DNA of 64,000 nt, taken from the NCBI RefSeq assembly GCF_000214175.1, contig NC_015564.1, positions 1,488,001-1,552,000 on the forward strand, in the 5' to 3' direction. Below are positions 22,731-34,018 of the stretch, in pieces; the first letter of the stretch is position 1, and every line of letters starts with the position of its first letter. Position numbers and translations under genes: made by a program. The stretch is from Hoyosella subflava DQS3-9A1. GTDB taxonomy: Bacteria; Actinomycetota; Actinomycetes; Mycobacteriales; Mycobacteriaceae. The notes beneath the pieces were generated by a model that did no database searches, was not told the DNA's origin, and was given only the letters and a program-made list of their open reading frames with translations.

Positions 22731-23548
22731 CGGTGACTCCGCATCAGGAACAATCTCGCCTCGCACCGGTATTCGGGCGATGCCACGCAGAGTCGCGGTC
22801 CGCTCTGGTGGGATATCTCCCTTCCGGGTACCCGGACAAAGACGGCTCTCGCGCGCTCTTCGGAGCGATGGTCGAAGGCGGCTGCGACATCATTGAAGTA
22901 GGCATCCCGTATTCGGATCCGGTCATGGACGGCCCGACAATTCAGGCGGCGGCAAATACGGCCCTGAAATCTGGATTCCGCGTGCGCGATGTGTTCACAA
23001 CGGTAGAGAACATCGCCAGCGCCGGTGGCAACGCTGTGGTGATGACCTACTGGAACCCTGTCCTTCGCTACGGTGTGGACGCGTTCGCACGTGATCTAGC
23101 TGCGGCCGGCGGCCTCGGCCTGATCACTCCGGATCTTATTCCGGAAGAAGCAGAGCGCTGGATCGCCGCTTCACGCGACCACGACCTCGACCGGATCTTC
23201 CTTGTCGCCCCGTCGTCGACCGAGGAACGAATCGCGTTGACCGCGGATGTGAGCCGAGGTTTCCTCTACGCAGCCTCAACGATGGGTGTCACGGGCGCGC
23301 GGGACGCAGTATCGACATCCGCTCCGGAGCTCGTGGCGCGTATCCGCGCACACAGCCAGATTCCAATCGGGATCGGCCTCGGCGTCAGAAGTGGTGCGCA
23401 GGCAGCAGAGATCGCTCGATACGCAGACGGAGTGATTGTCGGCTCCGCGCTGGTTTCGGCGGCTAAGGAAGGCCCAGACGCGGTTGCTGAGCTCACTCGG
23501 GAACTTGCAGCCGGGGTACGTGGCGCAGCCCAGTCAGCTACCGTGTGA
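22727..23548 (+). CDS. trpA: Tryptophan synthase alpha subunit TrpA
   Basis: TrpA cleaves indole-3-glycerol phosphate and passes indole to TrpB. The 273-residue barrel shows [11 protein letters not shown] and [17 protein letters not shown], which holds the catalytic Glu and Asp. The GTG start overlaps trpB (GTGA). A 61-base gap separates it from lgt. Confidence 0.97.
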   Translation: MTVTPHQEQSRLAPVFGRCHAESRSALVGYLPSGYPDKDGSRALFGAMVEGGCDIIEVGIPYSDPVMDGPTIQAAANTALKSGFRVRDVFTTVENIASAGGNAVVMTYWNPVLRYGVDAFARDLAAAGGLGLITPDLIPEEAERWIAASRDHDLDRIFLVAPSSTEERIALTADVSRGFLYAASTMGVTGARDAVSTSAPELVARIRAHSQIPIGIGLGVRSGAQAAEIARYADGVIVGSALVSAAKEGPDAVAELTRELAAGVRGAAQSATV

Positions 23549-23609
23549 ACGCGTCTGTGGCAGGCGCGCGTGTGCACCAGAACCACGGTGAAAGATCAGG
23601 GGGAGTGTT

Positions 23610-24620
23610 GTGACCCAGAGCTATCTGGCCGCAGAGTCGGCTGATCTGCTCGCATATTTGCCTAGCCCGCCGCAAGGCGTGTGGCAGGTAGGACCGCTCG
23701 CGATACGCGCGTACGCGTTGTTCATTATCGTCGGCATCATCGTTGCGATCATCTGGGGTGATCGGCGCTGGCAGGCACGTGGTGGCGAGAAGGGAACCGT
23801 CCTGGACATCGCGATCTGGGCGATTCCCTTCGGTTTCATCGGTGGCCGGCTCTACCACGTAGCAACTGACTGGCAGAAGTACTTCGGTGAAGGTGCCAGC
23901 CCCATTGATGCGCTGAAAGTGTGGCAAGGCGGTCTCGGGATCTGGGGCGCGGTTGCGTTCGGTGCACTAGGTGCATGGATCGGGTGTCGTCTACGAGGGA
24001 TTCCGCTTCCTGCGTTTGGTGACGCGGTTGCACCAGGTATCTTGCTCGCCCAGGGCATCGGTCGTCTCGGCAATTACTTCAACCAGGAGCTTTACGGCCG
24101 GACCACGGACCTTCCGTGGGGGTTGGAGATCTATACGCGGCTCGACGCGGATGGCCGCATAGACAACCTGAACGGTGTGTCTACGGGGCAGCTCGTCGAC
24201 GTGGTTCATCCGACATTCCTGTACGAGCTGTTGTGGAATGTCTTCTTCGTTGTGATTCTTGTTCTGATCGACCGGCGGACCCGTATTGGGCACGGACGAT
24301 TGTTCGCGCTCTATGTCGCCGGGTACTGTTTCGGCCGGTTCTGGATCGAATTGCTGAGGGCAGACCCCGCGAATGAGTTCTTTGGGGTTCGTATCAACTC
24401 GTTCACCTCTGCGCTCGTCTTCCTCGGCGCTGTTGTATACATCGTCCTCGCGCGAAAGGGCCGCGAAGCCCCCGAAGCCCTCAAGTCCAAGGAAGCCCGC
24501 GCGGCAGAGGCCGAGACCGCCCCGGAACCAGCAGATGCGACAGCTACAGCTGCGGGGTCGGCATCCTCGTCGGCCGCAGACGACAGCGAATCGGTGAACG
24601 GTGGTACCGGAAAGAGCTGA
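23610..24620 (+). CDS. lgt: Prolipoprotein diacylglyceryl transferase Lgt
   Basis: Lgt transfers diacylglycerol to the lipobox cysteine of prolipoproteins in the membrane. The 336-residue protein shows LAQGIGRLGNYFNQELYG (the signature) and about seven membrane segments. It ends in an Ala/Glu-rich tail of about 50 residues after the last helix, as in many actinobacteria. Several predicted substrates lie in this window: the nuclease, LivK and the DUF732 lipoprotein. Confidence 0.97.
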   Translation: MTQSYLAAESADLLAYLPSPPQGVWQVGPLAIRAYALFIIVGIIVAIIWGDRRWQARGGEKGTVLDIAIWAIPFGFIGGRLYHVATDWQKYFGEGASPIDALKVWQGGLGIWGAVAFGALGAWIGCRLRGIPLPAFGDAVAPGILLAQGIGRLGNYFNQELYGRTTDLPWGLEIYTRLDADGRIDNLNGVSTGQLVDVVHPTFLYELLWNVFFVVILVLIDRRTRIGHGRLFALYVAGYCFGRFWIELLRADPANEFFGVRINSFTSALVFLGAVVYIVLARKGREAPEALKSKEARAAEAETAPEPADATATAAGSASSSAADDSESVNGGTGKS

Positions 24621-25035
24621 AGCGGCCCGAAAGCCAGCCCCGGGTCACAGGCGCGCGATCGCCGGGCTGGCCCTAGCTGGTGGGCTGGGAGCCGGGTGCG
24701 TCTACCTGTGGGCGTTCAGCCCGCATGAATCCGGCTCCCTCTATCCGCCATGCCCTACCAAACTGGTCACTGGCTTCGATTGCCCAGGCTGCGGTGCTCT
24801 GCGCATGGGGCACGACCTGCTTCGCGGAGACTTGGCGGCCGCAGCCCACGACAACCTGTTCTTGCTTGTCCTTCTGCCCATTGCCGCGGCGTGGGGTGCC
24901 TGGTTCTGGTTGCAGCGCAGGAGGGGGCGGCGTCCGTCACTGCCGGTCCGGTCGCTGATCACCGTTGTGGTGATTGCGGTTGTCTGGGGCGTCGTGCGGA
25001 ATCTTCCTGGATTCCCGTTGATTCCTGGTGGATGA
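24601..25035 (+). CDS. DUF2752 membrane protein
   Basis: The 144-residue protein has the DUF2752 pattern CPTKLVTGFDCPGCGALRMG between hydrophobic segments. The family function is unknown. The GTG start lies inside the end of lgt (20-base overlap), so it is probably coupled to it. Confidence 0.85.
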   Translation: MVPERAEAARKPAPGHRRAIAGLALAGGLGAGCVYLWAFSPHESGSLYPPCPTKLVTGFDCPGCGALRMGHDLLRGDLAAAAHDNLFLLVLLPIAAAWGAWFWLQRRRGRRPSLPVRSLITVVVIAVVWGVVRNLPGFPLIPGG

Positions 25036-25327
25036 GGAATTCTTCGGATTGTCTCAGTTGCACCAAGTGGGGGTATTCGAGTCGCCTTGTTAGAATTGAC
25101 CGATCCGGACAAAAATCTGGAGGAGCCGCATCGCGCTCACGACCGTCGCGATGGGCTGGTACGGCGTTCACGGGCCAGCGAAGTCCGCGTGGAAAGACTG
25201 AAAGACTGGCTGGCCTGCGAGCCCGCCGGAGAATGTGCCCGCCGCGGCGACATCTCAGCGCCACCCTGCACGCTCACCTAGTGTTGCCGGACGGACACAC
25301 CCCGCAGACAACTGTGGAGGTGATGCG
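25036..25327 (+). other. Intergenic leader upstream of gltB
   Basis: These 292 bases separate the DUF2752 gene from gltB and hold no convincing gene. A weak -10-like TAGAAT sits at 25091-25096 without a well-spaced -35. The remainder is GC-rich and could be a 5' leader of over 200 bases. I recognise no known riboswitch in it. Confidence 0.4.
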
Positions 25328-28300
25328 TTGCTTTTCTCGCTCACACCGGCGCGACACCGGCTCTATGACCCTGCGAATGAGTCGGATTCGTGTGGCGTCG
25401 GTCTGATTGCCGATATATCGGGTCGACGGTCGTACGCGGTGATCGAGGACGCGTTGCACGTACTTGCCAATCTAGATCACCGCGGTGCGCGCGGAGCTGA
25501 ACCCAACACCGGTGATGGTGCCGGGATCTTGCTGCAGATTCCCGACGAACTGTTCCGGCACAAATTCGGCGACATCGTGTTTCCCCGCGGGAAGGCCGGG
25601 GGGGATTATGCCGCAGGCATCTGTTTCCTTCCGCTGCGCGTAGATGACCGAACGGAAGCGCAGAGGGTCGTCGAACAGGTTGCTGCGGAAGAAGGCTTGC
25701 ATATTCTGGGCTGGCGGGATGTTGACGTCGATACCGAGGCGGCGGACATTGGCAGCGCCGCACGGGAATGCATGCCGCACATGTCGTACCTTTTCATCAC
25801 AGACGGAACCACCGGGGAGACGAATGGTCGGCGCCGTCGCGGTGCCGCACTCGACCGAGCCGCATACTGCCTTCGCAAGCGCGCCGAACGAGATGCTAAG
25901 GTCTACTTCGCGTCTCTCTCCTCGCGCACGATCGTCTACAAAGGGATGCTGCTGACTGATCAGCTTCCGGTGTTCTTCCCTGATCTGCGCGACAAACGCT
26001 GCCGCAGCGCCATCGCCGTAGTGCACAGCAGGTTTTCGACGAACACTTTCCCGAGTTGGCCGCTTGCGCAGCCCTTCCGATTCCTCGCGCACAACGGTGA
26101 AATCAATACCATACGCGGGAACCGGAATCGCATGCGTGCGCGGGAATCCATGCTGGCGAGTGACCTCTTTCTGGGAGACTTATCGCGCACGTACCCGGTC
26201 TGCACGCCGGATGCGTCGGACTCTGCGACATTCGACGAGGTGCTCGAACTCCTGCACCTTGGCGGCCGGTCTGTCCCCCACGCGATGCTGATGATGATCC
26301 CCCAGGCGTGGGAAAACGACGCGTCGATCCCCTCGGATATCCGGGCGTTCTACCGCTTCCACGCCTCCCTGATCGAGCCCTGGGACGGTCCCGCATGTGT
26401 TGTTGCCACGGACGGTTCGGTGGTTGCGGCGACCCTGGACCGCAACGGCCTTCGCCCGGGACGGTGGTGCCGCACGCACAGCGGACGTTTCGTCCTCGCG
26501 AGTGAGTCCGGTGTGCTTTCCATCGACGAGGCCGACGTCGCAGAAAAGGGCAGGTTAGAACCTGGCGTAATGCTCGTCATCGATACCGCCGAGGGCCGTA
26601 TCGTGCCCGACGCTGATCTGAAGCGGGAACTCGCAGCACAGCACCCCTACCAGAAATGGCTTGACAGGGGACTCGTCGAACTCGATTCACTCCCCAAACG
26701 TCGCCGTCAGCTCGATGACCATCCAGCGGTCGTTGGGCGACAGGTAGCGTTCGGGTACACCGAAGAAGAACTCCGGGTCATCCTCACACCGATGGCTTGC
26801 ACTGGCGCTGAACCCCTCGGATCAATGGGGACCGACGCGCCCATCGCCGTGCTGTCCCGGCGTCCCCGGATGCTCTATGACTACTTCGCGCAACTTTTCG
26901 CGCAAGTGACGAACCCGCCGCTCGATGCGATACGCGAGGAGATCGTCACCTCCCTGAGCCGCGTCATGGGGCCGGAGCAGAACCTTCTGGAACCAGGGCC
27001 GGAGTCGTGCGAACAGATCTGTCTAAGCGCTCCGGTTCTCGGCAATGATGACTTCGACACCTTGGTCAGGATCGACGACCATCGGCCAGACTTCCAGACA
27101 AGGGTGCTTAAGGCGCTCTTCGACGTGGAGAGCGGCGGCGAGGGTCTGGCCGATGCGCTGGCTGAACTACGTGCCCGAGCCAGCCGCGCGGTCGCAAAGG
27201 GGGCGAAGATCCTGGTTATTTCTGATCGGGACTCAGATCATCAGCGAGCGCCCATACCGTCACTGCTCGCGGTGTCAGCGGTGCACCACCACCTGATCAG
27301 GGAGAAGGAGCGCACGCGCGTCGCCCTCGTCGTGGAGTCAGGGGACGCTCGCGAAGTCCATCACGTCGCGTTACTGATTGGCTTCGGGGCGGCAGCGGTG
27401 AATCCCTACATCGCGATGGAGACGGTGGCTGACCTCGTTCGTGAAGGCGAGATAACGGACGTGGACAGGCCCACTGCTGTTCGAAATTACCTGCAAGCGC
27501 TTAGCAAAGGTGTGCTGAAGGTGATGTCGAAGATGGGAATTTCGACCGTCGGCTCGTATACCGCGGCGCAGGTGTTTGAGGCGGTGGGCCTTGATCGCGC
27601 CCTTGTCGACGAATACTTCACGGGTACGTCGTCGACGATCAGCGGGGTGGGGCTTGACGTTCTGGCGCACGATGTGCGGCTACGGCACCGGCGCGCGTAT
27701 CCGGACAACCCGACTGACCGGGTGCATCGCAGGCTCGACGTGGGTGGAGAGTACCTGTACCGCCGTGAAGGTGAATTGCACTTGTTCACCCCGGAATCGG
27801 TGTTCTTACTGCAGCATTCAACGCGAACCGGCCAGTTCGAGTACTTCCGTAAGTACACGGATGAAGTGAATCGCCTTGCGCGAGAAGGCGGAACATTGCG
27901 CGGTCTGTTCCGGCTGCGCACCGGCTTGCGTGCGCCGGTTCCGATCGATGAGGTGGAGTCTGCGGAGAGTATCGTGACCCGCTTCAACACCGGTGCCATG
28001 AGCTATGGCTCCATCTCCGCGGAGGCGCACGAAACCCTCGCGGTCGCGATGAACCGGCTCGGGGGCCGGTCGAACTCAGGGGAAGGCGGTGAAGATGCGG
28101 ATCGGCTGTATGACCCGGAGCGGCGCAGCGCGGTCAAACAGGTAGCGTCTGGGCGATTCGGTGTGACAAGTGAGTACCTGGTCAACGCCACGGACATTCA
28201 GATCAAGATTGCGCAGGGGGCCAAGCCAGGCGAAGGTGGGCAGCTCCCGGGCTTCAAGGTGTACCCCACGATCGCGCGCACACGGCATTCAACTCCCGGC

Positions 28301-29884
28301 GTCGCACTGATCTCGCCGCCGCCGCACCACGACATCTACTCGATCGAAGACCTTGCCCAGCTGATTCATGACCTGAAGAATGCGAACCCAGAGGCCCGTA
28401 TCAACGTCAAGCTGGTGAGTTCGGTGGGCGTCGGTACCGTCGCGGCGGGGGTGTCGAAGGCACACGCCGACGTTGTGCTGATATCAGGACACGATGGCGG
28501 AACTGGCGCGGCGCCGCTGACGTCGCTGAAACACGCGGGCACACCGTGGGAAATTGGGCTGGCGGAGACGCAGCAAACGTTGGTGCTCAATGGCCTCAGA
28601 GACCGGATAACTGTCCAGACTGATGGCGGCATGCGCACGGGCCGTGACGTGATGGTCGCAGCCCTGCTCGGGGCAGAAGAATTCGGTTTCTCCACCGCCC
28701 CGCTTATCGTTGCGGGCTGCATCATGATGCGGGTATGTCATCTTGACACGTGTCCAGTCGGGATTGCCACACAGAATCCCGAGCTGCGCAAGCGTTACAC
28801 CGGTAAGGCAGAGTTCATCGAGAACTTTTTCCTCTTCGTGGCCGAGGAGGTCCGCGAGTTCCTCGCGGAAATGGGGATGCGCAGCGTCGACGAAGCCATC
28901 GGCCACACTGAGATGCTTGATGTCGACGAGGGTGTCGAGCACTGGAAAACCGCGGGACTCGATCTCACCTCGATATTGCGGACGGGCGTAGACGACCGCA
29001 CCGCGCCCCAACAGCGCCGACGTACGCGCGGGCAAGACCACGGGCTCGACAAGGCGCTCGACCACACCCTCATTCAGCTAGCCGAAGGGGCTCTCGAGGA
29101 TGCGCACCCAGTCCACCTAGACGTGCCGATCCGCAACGTGAACCGCACCGTGGGAACACTGCTCTCCTCAGAGGTGACACGGCGCTACGGAGCGGCAGGG
29201 CTCCCAGACGACACCATCCACATCACACTGACGGGAACAGCGGGCCAGTCAGTCGGCGCTTTCCTTGTTCCCGGTGTGACCCTCGACCTCGTAGGAGACG
29301 TGAACGACTATGCGGGAAAGGGGCTGAGCGGAGGGCGGCTGATCGTGCGGCCTTCCCCACGCGCACGATTCATCGCGGAGCAGCAGGTCATCGCCGGGAA
29401 CACGCTCCTATACGGGGCAACTTCTGGTGAAGCGTACTTCCGGGGCCGCGTCGGTGAGCGCTTCGCGGTCCGGAACTCCGGCGCATGCGCTGTTGTGGAT
29501 TCTGTCGGTGACCACGGTTGTGAATATATGACTGGGGGACGGGTGATCGTCCTCGGCGCTACCGGCCGCAACTTCGCCGCAGGGATGTCCGGCGGGATCG
29601 CTTTCGTGCTCGACCTGAATGAATCCAATGTAAACCTCGGCATGGTGACGCTGCAGGAACCAGACAGTTCGGACCTCGAGGAACTCCATGATGCGCTGCG
29701 TGACCATCAGCGGTGGACTGCTTCTCCAGTGGCGGCGGCGCTACTGCGTGAATGGCCCCATTCTGCCTACCGCTTCACCAAAGTCATGCCGCGTGATTAC
29801 GAGCGCGTGCTCGAAGCTACTCGGCGTGCTCAGGCTGAGGGCCGTGACATTGACGAGGCCGTGATGGAGGCAGCAGGTGGCTGA
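25328..29884 (+). CDS. gltB: Glutamate synthase large subunit GltB
   Basis: GltB makes glutamate from 2-oxoglutarate and glutamine. From a TTG start (GGAGG at 25315-25319, 8 bases upstream) the product is about 1518 residues. A short propeptide precedes the catalytic Cys22 of [13 protein letters not shown], part of the class II amidotransferase domain. The FMN barrel contains [20 protein letters not shown]. The [3Fe-4S] motif [15 protein letters not shown] and the C-terminal GXGXG domain follow. An in-frame extension to 25235 lacks a ribosome binding site. It overlaps gltD by 8 bases. Confidence 0.96.
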   Translation: MLFSLTPARHRLYDPANESDSCGVGLIADISGRRSYAVIEDALHVLANLDHRGARGAEPNTGDGAGILLQIPDELFRHKFGDIVFPRGKAGGDYAAGICFLPLRVDDRTEAQRVVEQVAAEEGLHILGWRDVDVDTEAADIGSAARECMPHMSYLFITDGTTGETNGRRRRGAALDRAAYCLRKRAERDAKVYFASLSSRTIVYKGMLLTDQLPVFFPDLRDKRCRSAIAVVHSRFSTNTFPSWPLAQPFRFLAHNGEINTIRGNRNRMRARESMLASDLFLGDLSRTYPVCTPDASDSATFDEVLELLHLGGRSVPHAMLMMIPQAWENDASIPSDIRAFYRFHASLIEPWDGPACVVATDGSVVAATLDRNGLRPGRWCRTHSGRFVLASESGVLSIDEADVAEKGRLEPGVMLVIDTAEGRIVPDADLKRELAAQHPYQKWLDRGLVELDSLPKRRRQLDDHPAVVGRQVAFGYTEEELRVILTPMACTGAEPLGSMGTDAPIAVLSRRPRMLYDYFAQLFAQVTNPPLDAIREEIVTSLSRVMGPEQNLLEPGPESCEQICLSAPVLGNDDFDTLVRIDDHRPDFQTRVLKALFDVESGGEGLADALAELRARASRAVAKGAKILVISDRDSDHQRAPIPSLLAVSAVHHHLIREKERTRVALVVESGDAREVHHVALLIGFGAAAVNPYIAMETVADLVREGEITDVDRPTAVRNYLQALSKGVLKVMSKMGISTVGSYTAAQVFEAVGLDRALVDEYFTGTSSTISGVGLDVLAHDVRLRHRRAYPDNPTDRVHRRLDVGGEYLYRREGELHLFTPESVFLLQHSTRTGQFEYFRKYTDEVNRLAREGGTLRGLFRLRTGLRAPVPIDEVESAESIVTRFNTGAMSYGSISAEAHETLAVAMNRLGGRSNSGEGGEDADRLYDPERRSAVKQVASGRFGVTSEYLVNATDIQIKIAQGAKPGEGGQLPGFKVYPTIARTRHSTPGVALISPPPHHDIYSIEDLAQLIHDLKNANPEARINVKLVSSVGVGTVAAGVSKAHADVVLISGHDGGTGAAPLTSLKHAGTPWEIGLAETQQTLVLNGLRDRITVQTDGGMRTGRDVMVAALLGAEEFGFSTAPLIVAGCIMMRVCHLDTCPVGIATQNPELRKRYTGKAEFIENFFLFVAEEVREFLAEMGMRSVDEAIGHTEMLDVDEGVEHWKTAGLDLTSILRTGVDDRTAPQQRRRTRGQDHGLDKALDHTLIQLAEGALEDAHPVHLDVPIRNVNRTVGTLLSSEVTRRYGAAGLPDDTIHITLTGTAGQSVGAFLVPGVTLDLVGDVNDYAGKGLSGGRLIVRPSPRARFIAEQQVIAGNTLLYGATSGEAYFRGRVGERFAVRNSGACAVVDSVGDHGCEYMTGGRVIVLGATGRNFAAGMSGGIAFVLDLNESNVNLGMVTLQEPDSSDLEELHDALRDHQRWTASPVAAALLREWPHSAYRFTKVMPRDYERVLEATRRAQAEGRDIDEAVMEAAGG

Positions 29885-31376
29885 CCCGAAAGGTTTCCTG
29901 AACGTGGCGCGATCCGAGGCGCCTCGGCGCGCGATTCCGGACCGCCTAGACGACTGGCGCGACGTTTACGAGGAAGAAGAGTGGAAAGCGCGCAGCCGGG
30001 ACGTGTCAGAGCAGGCGCGCAGATGCATGGATTGCGGCATTCCCTTCTGCCACTCCGGGTCCGCGGGGTGCCCGCTCGGCAACCTCATTCCTGAATGGAA
30101 TGACCTGGTCCGGCGCGGACGCTGGGACGCCGCTGCAGAGCGGCTGCACGCCACGAACAACTTCCCTGAGTTCACTGGACACATCTGCCCGGCGCCGTGC
30201 GAACCTGCGTGCGTGTTGTCAATCTCGGAGAAAGACACGGGGGGTGCGGTCGCGATCAAACGGGTCGAGCTCGCGATCGCGGACGCAGCATGGGCGGCGG
30301 GCAGCGTTGTACCACAGCCGCCGACGGTGTCGAGCGGCCGTTCCGTCGCGGTGGTTGGTTCAGGTCCGGCTGGGCTTGCCGCCGCTCAGCAGCTCACCCG
30401 CGCGGGCCACGACGTCACCGTCTATGAACGGGACGACCGGGTTGGTGGGCTTCTGCGGTACGGGATACCGGAGTACAAACTTGAAAAGCGAGTTCTCGAC
30501 CAGCGTCTGATGCAAATGCGCGCAGAAGGAACGCGGTTTATCACCGAATGTGACGTCGGCGTGCAGTTGCCGGTACGGAAGTTGCAGGACCAATATGACG
30601 CGATCATCCTCGCGGTTGGTGCACTTCAGGGTCGTGATAATGAGGTGCCTGGACGCGAACTCACCGGCGTCCACCTAGCAATGGAGCACCTGGTACCAGC
30701 GAACCGGGAATGCGAAGGGGACGGGCCCACAACGTTGTCGGCGGCGGACAAACACGTCGTCATTATCGGAGGCGGTGACACAGCCGCCGACTGTTACGGC
30801 ACTGCGCTGCGGCAGGGCGCAAAATCGGTTACTCAGCTCGACGTGTACCCAGAACCGCCGCGCCAGCGCGACCCAGCGAAGACGCCATGGCCGATGTGGC
30901 CGCTGATCCTGCGGAACTACCCAGTTCACGAGGAAGGCGGCACCAGGACATTCGCGGTAGCTGTGGAGCGCTTCGTCGGTGACGACAACGGTCACGTGTC
31001 CGAGGTTGAACTCGTCAACGTGCGGGCACGGAAGAACAAGGACGGCAGGCGCATCGTCACGCCGATCTCAGATCCTTTCACTATCCCGTGCGGCTTGGCT
31101 CTGCTCGCGATCGGGTTTGCCGGGGTCGGCGATCTGCCGGTCGTGTCTGGGCTGGGGCTCAGCCTGAACAAACGCGGCACTATTTCGTGCGGGCCAGACT
31201 GGAAGACCACGGCTCCGGGTGTGTTTGTCTGTGGTGACGCGCATCGCGGCGCGTCGCTGGTGGTGTGGGCCATCGCGGAGGGGCGCTCGGTCGCGCACGC
31301 GGTCGACGCATACCTCACCGGGCATTCTGACTTGCCGGCGCCGGTACATCCGACTGCGCTGCCTCTGGCACTGTGA
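29877..31376 (+). CDS. gltD: Glutamate synthase small subunit GltD
   Basis: GltD supplies electrons from NADPH to GltB. The 499-residue protein has N-terminal cysteine clusters ([30 protein letters not shown]) for two [4Fe-4S] centres. The FAD fold is [18 protein letters not shown] and the NADPH fold is [15 protein letters not shown]. The GTG start lies within the end of gltB. Confidence 0.97.
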   Translation: MADPKGFLNVARSEAPRRAIPDRLDDWRDVYEEEEWKARSRDVSEQARRCMDCGIPFCHSGSAGCPLGNLIPEWNDLVRRGRWDAAAERLHATNNFPEFTGHICPAPCEPACVLSISEKDTGGAVAIKRVELAIADAAWAAGSVVPQPPTVSSGRSVAVVGSGPAGLAAAQQLTRAGHDVTVYERDDRVGGLLRYGIPEYKLEKRVLDQRLMQMRAEGTRFITECDVGVQLPVRKLQDQYDAIILAVGALQGRDNEVPGRELTGVHLAMEHLVPANRECEGDGPTTLSAADKHVVIIGGGDTAADCYGTALRQGAKSVTQLDVYPEPPRQRDPAKTPWPMWPLILRNYPVHEEGGTRTFAVAVERFVGDDNGHVSEVELVNVRARKNKDGRRIVTPISDPFTIPCGLALLAIGFAGVGDLPVVSGLGLSLNKRGTISCGPDWKTTAPGVFVCGDAHRGASLVVWAIAEGRSVAHAVDAYLTGHSDLPAPVHPTALPLAL

Positions 31377-31392
31377 CGGAATTTGAGGCGAA

Positions 31393-31420
31393 TTTGCGGG
31401 GAAATCACCGTCCATAGTGT
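31393..31420 (+). promoter_or_regulatory. Possible promoter of pyk
   Basis: TTTGCG (31393-31398) and TAGTGT (31415-31420) are spaced by 16 bases, 46 bases before the pyk GTG. GAATTTG is repeated at 31379 and 31390, one helical turn apart, overlapping the -35 region. A small palindrome (GTTCC, CGT, GGAAC) lies downstream. Match to consensus is modest. Confidence 0.35.
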
Positions 31421-31465
31421 GGGTTCCCGTGGAACAGGGAAGGCTCCGAGGCTAAGGTTTGTGGG

Positions 31466-32884
31466 GTGAAACGTCGCGCTAAGATCGTATGCACCCTTGG
31501 GCCCGCAACTGGGTCGGAAGATAAAATTCGTCAGCTAGTTGAAAGCGGAATGAACGTCGCCCGGCTGAACATGAGCCATGGTGACCACGACACTCACGAA
31601 GCCAACTACCGTCTGGTTCGTGATGCGGCCGAAAAAACCGGCCACAACATTGGAATACTCGCGGACCTGCAGGGTCCGAAAATTCGTCTCGGCCGCTTCA
31701 CTGAAGGCGGCACCACCTGGGCAAGTGGGGAAGAGGTGCGGATCAGTACAGATGACTGTGAAGGCACTCATTCCCGCGTCTCCACGACATACAAGGGCCT
31801 CAGCACGGATGCGCGGGCGGGTGATCGGCTGCTCGTGGACGACGGCAAAGTCGGTCTCGTCGTTACTGCCGTCGAAGGCCCCGATGTGGTGTGCCGGGTT
31901 GTGGAGGGAGGCCCGGTCAGCAACAACAAGGGTCTCTCCCTGCCTGGCATGAACGTATCCGTGCCTGCTATGTCCGACAAAGACATCGCTGATCTCGAGT
32001 TCGCTCTGAAACTGGGTGTCGACATGATCGCGCTGTCTTTTGTGCGGTCACCCTCAGATATCGAACTGGTCCACGACGTGATGGACAGAGTGGGCCGCCG
32101 TGTTCCGGTAATTGCGAAGCTCGAAAAGCCCGAGGCGATCGACAATCTTGAAGCGATTGTCCTCGCATTCGATGCCATCATGGTCGCCCGTGGCGATCTT
32201 GGTGTTGAAATGCCTCTCGAACAGGTTCCACTCGTCCAGAAACGCGCGATCCAGGTCGCGCGCGAAAACGCGAAACCAGTGATCGTGGCGACGCAAATGC
32301 TGGACTCGATGATCACGAATCCACGACCGACGCGCGCCGAAGCCTCGGATGTGGCTAACGCAATCCTGGATGGTGCAGATGCGGTAATGCTCTCGGGTGA
32401 AACCTCCGTCGGTCAGTACGTCATGGAGGCAGTGCGAACGATGTCACGCATCGTGTCCGCTGTTGAGGCAGAGTCGACCGTCGTGCCGCCGCTGACGCAC
32501 GTGCCGCGGACAAAGCGCGGCGTGATTTCGTACGCGGCGCGGGATATCGGTGAGCGGCTCGAAGCGAAGGCCCTCGTCGCATTCACACAATCCGGTGACA
32601 CGGTGCGCAGACTTGCTCGCCTGCACACCCACCTGCCACTTGTCGCGCTGACGCCAGTGTCCGACGTACGGCACCAACTTTCTCTGACGTGGGGAACTGA
32701 AACGTTCACTGTCGACTACGTGGAAAGTACCGACGCGATGATCAGGCAGGTGGATGAGGCACTGCTGGAGATTGGCGGGTATGAGCGCGGTGACCGAGTG
32801 GTGATCGTGGCCGGCGCCCCGCCCGGAACAGTGGGTTCGACCAACTTGATCCAGGTCCACCGCATCGGTGAGGACGACCACTAG
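31466..32884 (+). CDS. pyk: Pyruvate kinase
   Basis: Pyruvate kinase converts phosphoenolpyruvate and ADP to pyruvate and ATP. The 472-residue protein has MNVARLNMSHGDHDTH, the signature VIAKLEKPEAIDNLEAIVLA with FDAIMVARGDLGVEMP, and ADAVMLSGETSVGQY. The C-terminal allosteric domain is present. It uses a GTG start. The nuclease gene begins 2 bases after its stop. Confidence 0.97.
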   Translation: MKRRAKIVCTLGPATGSEDKIRQLVESGMNVARLNMSHGDHDTHEANYRLVRDAAEKTGHNIGILADLQGPKIRLGRFTEGGTTWASGEEVRISTDDCEGTHSRVSTTYKGLSTDARAGDRLLVDDGKVGLVVTAVEGPDVVCRVVEGGPVSNNKGLSLPGMNVSVPAMSDKDIADLEFALKLGVDMIALSFVRSPSDIELVHDVMDRVGRRVPVIAKLEKPEAIDNLEAIVLAFDAIMVARGDLGVEMPLEQVPLVQKRAIQVARENAKPVIVATQMLDSMITNPRPTRAEASDVANAILDGADAVMLSGETSVGQYVMEAVRTMSRIVSAVEAESTVVPPLTHVPRTKRGVISYAARDIGERLEAKALVAFTQSGDTVRRLARLHTHLPLVALTPVSDVRHQLSLTWGTETFTVDYVESTDAMIRQVDEALLEIGGYERGDRVVIVAGAPPGTVGSTNLIQVHRIGEDDH

Positions 32885-32886
32885 AG

Positions 32887-33486
32887 TTGCGCGTTCGCTG
32901 GTGGCGCGGCGGCCAGGCGGTGACATTCCTCCTGGCTGCCGTCGTCGTAGCGTCGTGTTCAGTGGGAGCGCCTGATGGGCAGGGTGTCGGCGCAGGGTCC
33001 GTTCGGTCTCATGAAGCCAGCCGGAACGAGGCAAGCCTGGTCATGCCAGCCTCCGTCGAAGGCCCATTCCTTGTAGACCGGGTCGTCGACGGTGACACCG
33101 TCCGGGTTCTGGTCGAAGACAATTCGGTTCGTGTTCGTCTGATCGGCGTAGATGCGCCAGAGACGAACCACCCGCAACTGCCGGTCCAATGTTTCGGGTA
33201 CGAAGCTACTGAACATGCCCGTAGGTTGGTCGAAGGCGCACGGGTGTATCTGGAGTACGACCCGAGCCAAGGACGACAGGATCGCTTCGGGCGTGAACTT
33301 GCATTCTTGTGGTTTGGCAGTAATCGTCTGCTGAATTACGAGATGATTCGCGACGGATTTGCGTATGAATACACATATAGTGACTCTTATCATTACCAAA
33401 CGCTCTTTAAGCAGGCACAGCGTGCTGCTGATTCAGGGGATCGCGGACTGTGGCACGCCAGCACTTGTGGTGGCGTGGCCGAGTAG
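32887..33486 (+). CDS. Staphylococcal nuclease-like lipoprotein
   Basis: The 199-residue product starts at TTG 32887 and has a lipoprotein signal (AVTFLLAAVVVASC). The SNase domain follows from about residue 58: VDRVVDGDTVRVL, VRLIGVDAPETNHP, and DRFGRELAFLW. These give the metal-binding Asp residues, the Glu of DAPE and both catalytic Arg positions, so it should be an active Ca2+-dependent nuclease at the outer membrane face. It is coupled to pyk by position only. Confidence 0.88.
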   Translation: MRVRWWRGGQAVTFLLAAVVVASCSVGAPDGQGVGAGSVRSHEASRNEASLVMPASVEGPFLVDRVVDGDTVRVLVEDNSVRVRLIGVDAPETNHPQLPVQCFGYEATEHARRLVEGARVYLEYDPSQGRQDRFGRELAFLWFGSNRLLNYEMIRDGFAYEYTYSDSYHYQTLFKQAQRAADSGDRGLWHASTCGGVAE

Positions 33487-33544
33487 AGCCGCGTGGCCAG
33501 TGAGCGTTAACTAAGGTAAGCATCAAGCAAGCATCGCCATTTGG

Positions 33545-33595
33545 GCCCGCTACTCCTGACTTTCCGCGAAACTATGGTCAGGAGGTATAGCGGGC
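33545..33595. terminator. Long imperfect stem-loop downstream of nuclease gene
   Basis: GCCCGCTA (33545-33552) plus CTCCTGAC (33553-33560) pair with GTCAGGAG (33577-33584) and TAGCGGGC (33588-33595), leaving a 3-base bulge (33585-33587) and a 16-base loop. This gives 16 base pairs. There is no T tract. It may end the pyk-nuclease transcript or structure the leader of the next gene. The rest of 33487-33633 shows only a short direct repeat (AAGCATC). Confidence 0.5.
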
Positions 33596-33633
33596 TTCGC
33601 TGGCGTGGCAACAACCCTGGTCCGCTCACGGCG

Positions 33634-34008
33634 ATGGATTCGTGGGAAACGTGGAATACATTCGATGAGCGATGGAGCGCTGCGTTCGCAGCGGAATACA
33701 TCGATGGAATGCACTTCACGGACTACATCTGTGAAGTGGATGCGCTGATTCGCGGCGCAAACTTTCGGGGTGCACTTGAAATTATCCGCTCAGTTGTGGA
33801 ACGGCTCGCGGTGCGCTCTGACTTGATTGGACAGGAAATACCGCTGTGGTGGGTGACAACCGGTGCGTGCATCGCGAGAAAGGTTGATGACTACCAATCA
33901 GAGCTGTGGTTCTACGACACATGGATCAGGCATCAGGCCGTGGGTACCCGTAGGCGGAGGGTCGCGGAAGCGCGCCGCCGTTGCCAGCTGCGCCTAGCGA
34001 CGAATTAG
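33634..34008 (+). CDS. Conserved-looking hypothetical protein (124 aa)
   Basis: I do not recognise this family. From ATG 33634 the protein starts MDSWETWNTFDERWSAAFAA. It is tryptophan-rich at the N-terminus, mostly helical by composition, without signal peptide or membrane segment, and ends in an Arg-rich tail. The frame is open upstream to 33541, but that part overlaps a stable hairpin, so the later ATG is preferred. No clear ribosome binding site precedes it. It lies 10 bases before the ion channel gene. Confidence 0.6.
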   Translation: MDSWETWNTFDERWSAAFAAEYIDGMHFTDYICEVDALIRGANFRGALEIIRSVVERLAVRSDLIGQEIPLWWVTTGACIARKVDDYQSELWFYDTWIRHQAVGTRRRRVAEARRRCQLRLATN

Positions 34009-34018
34009 CATTTCCGAT

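Noticed and set aside
25087-25281. 64-residue frame in the gltB leader
   Set aside because: TTG start, no ribosome binding site, charged random-looking sequence. It could be a leader peptide, but nothing supports it.
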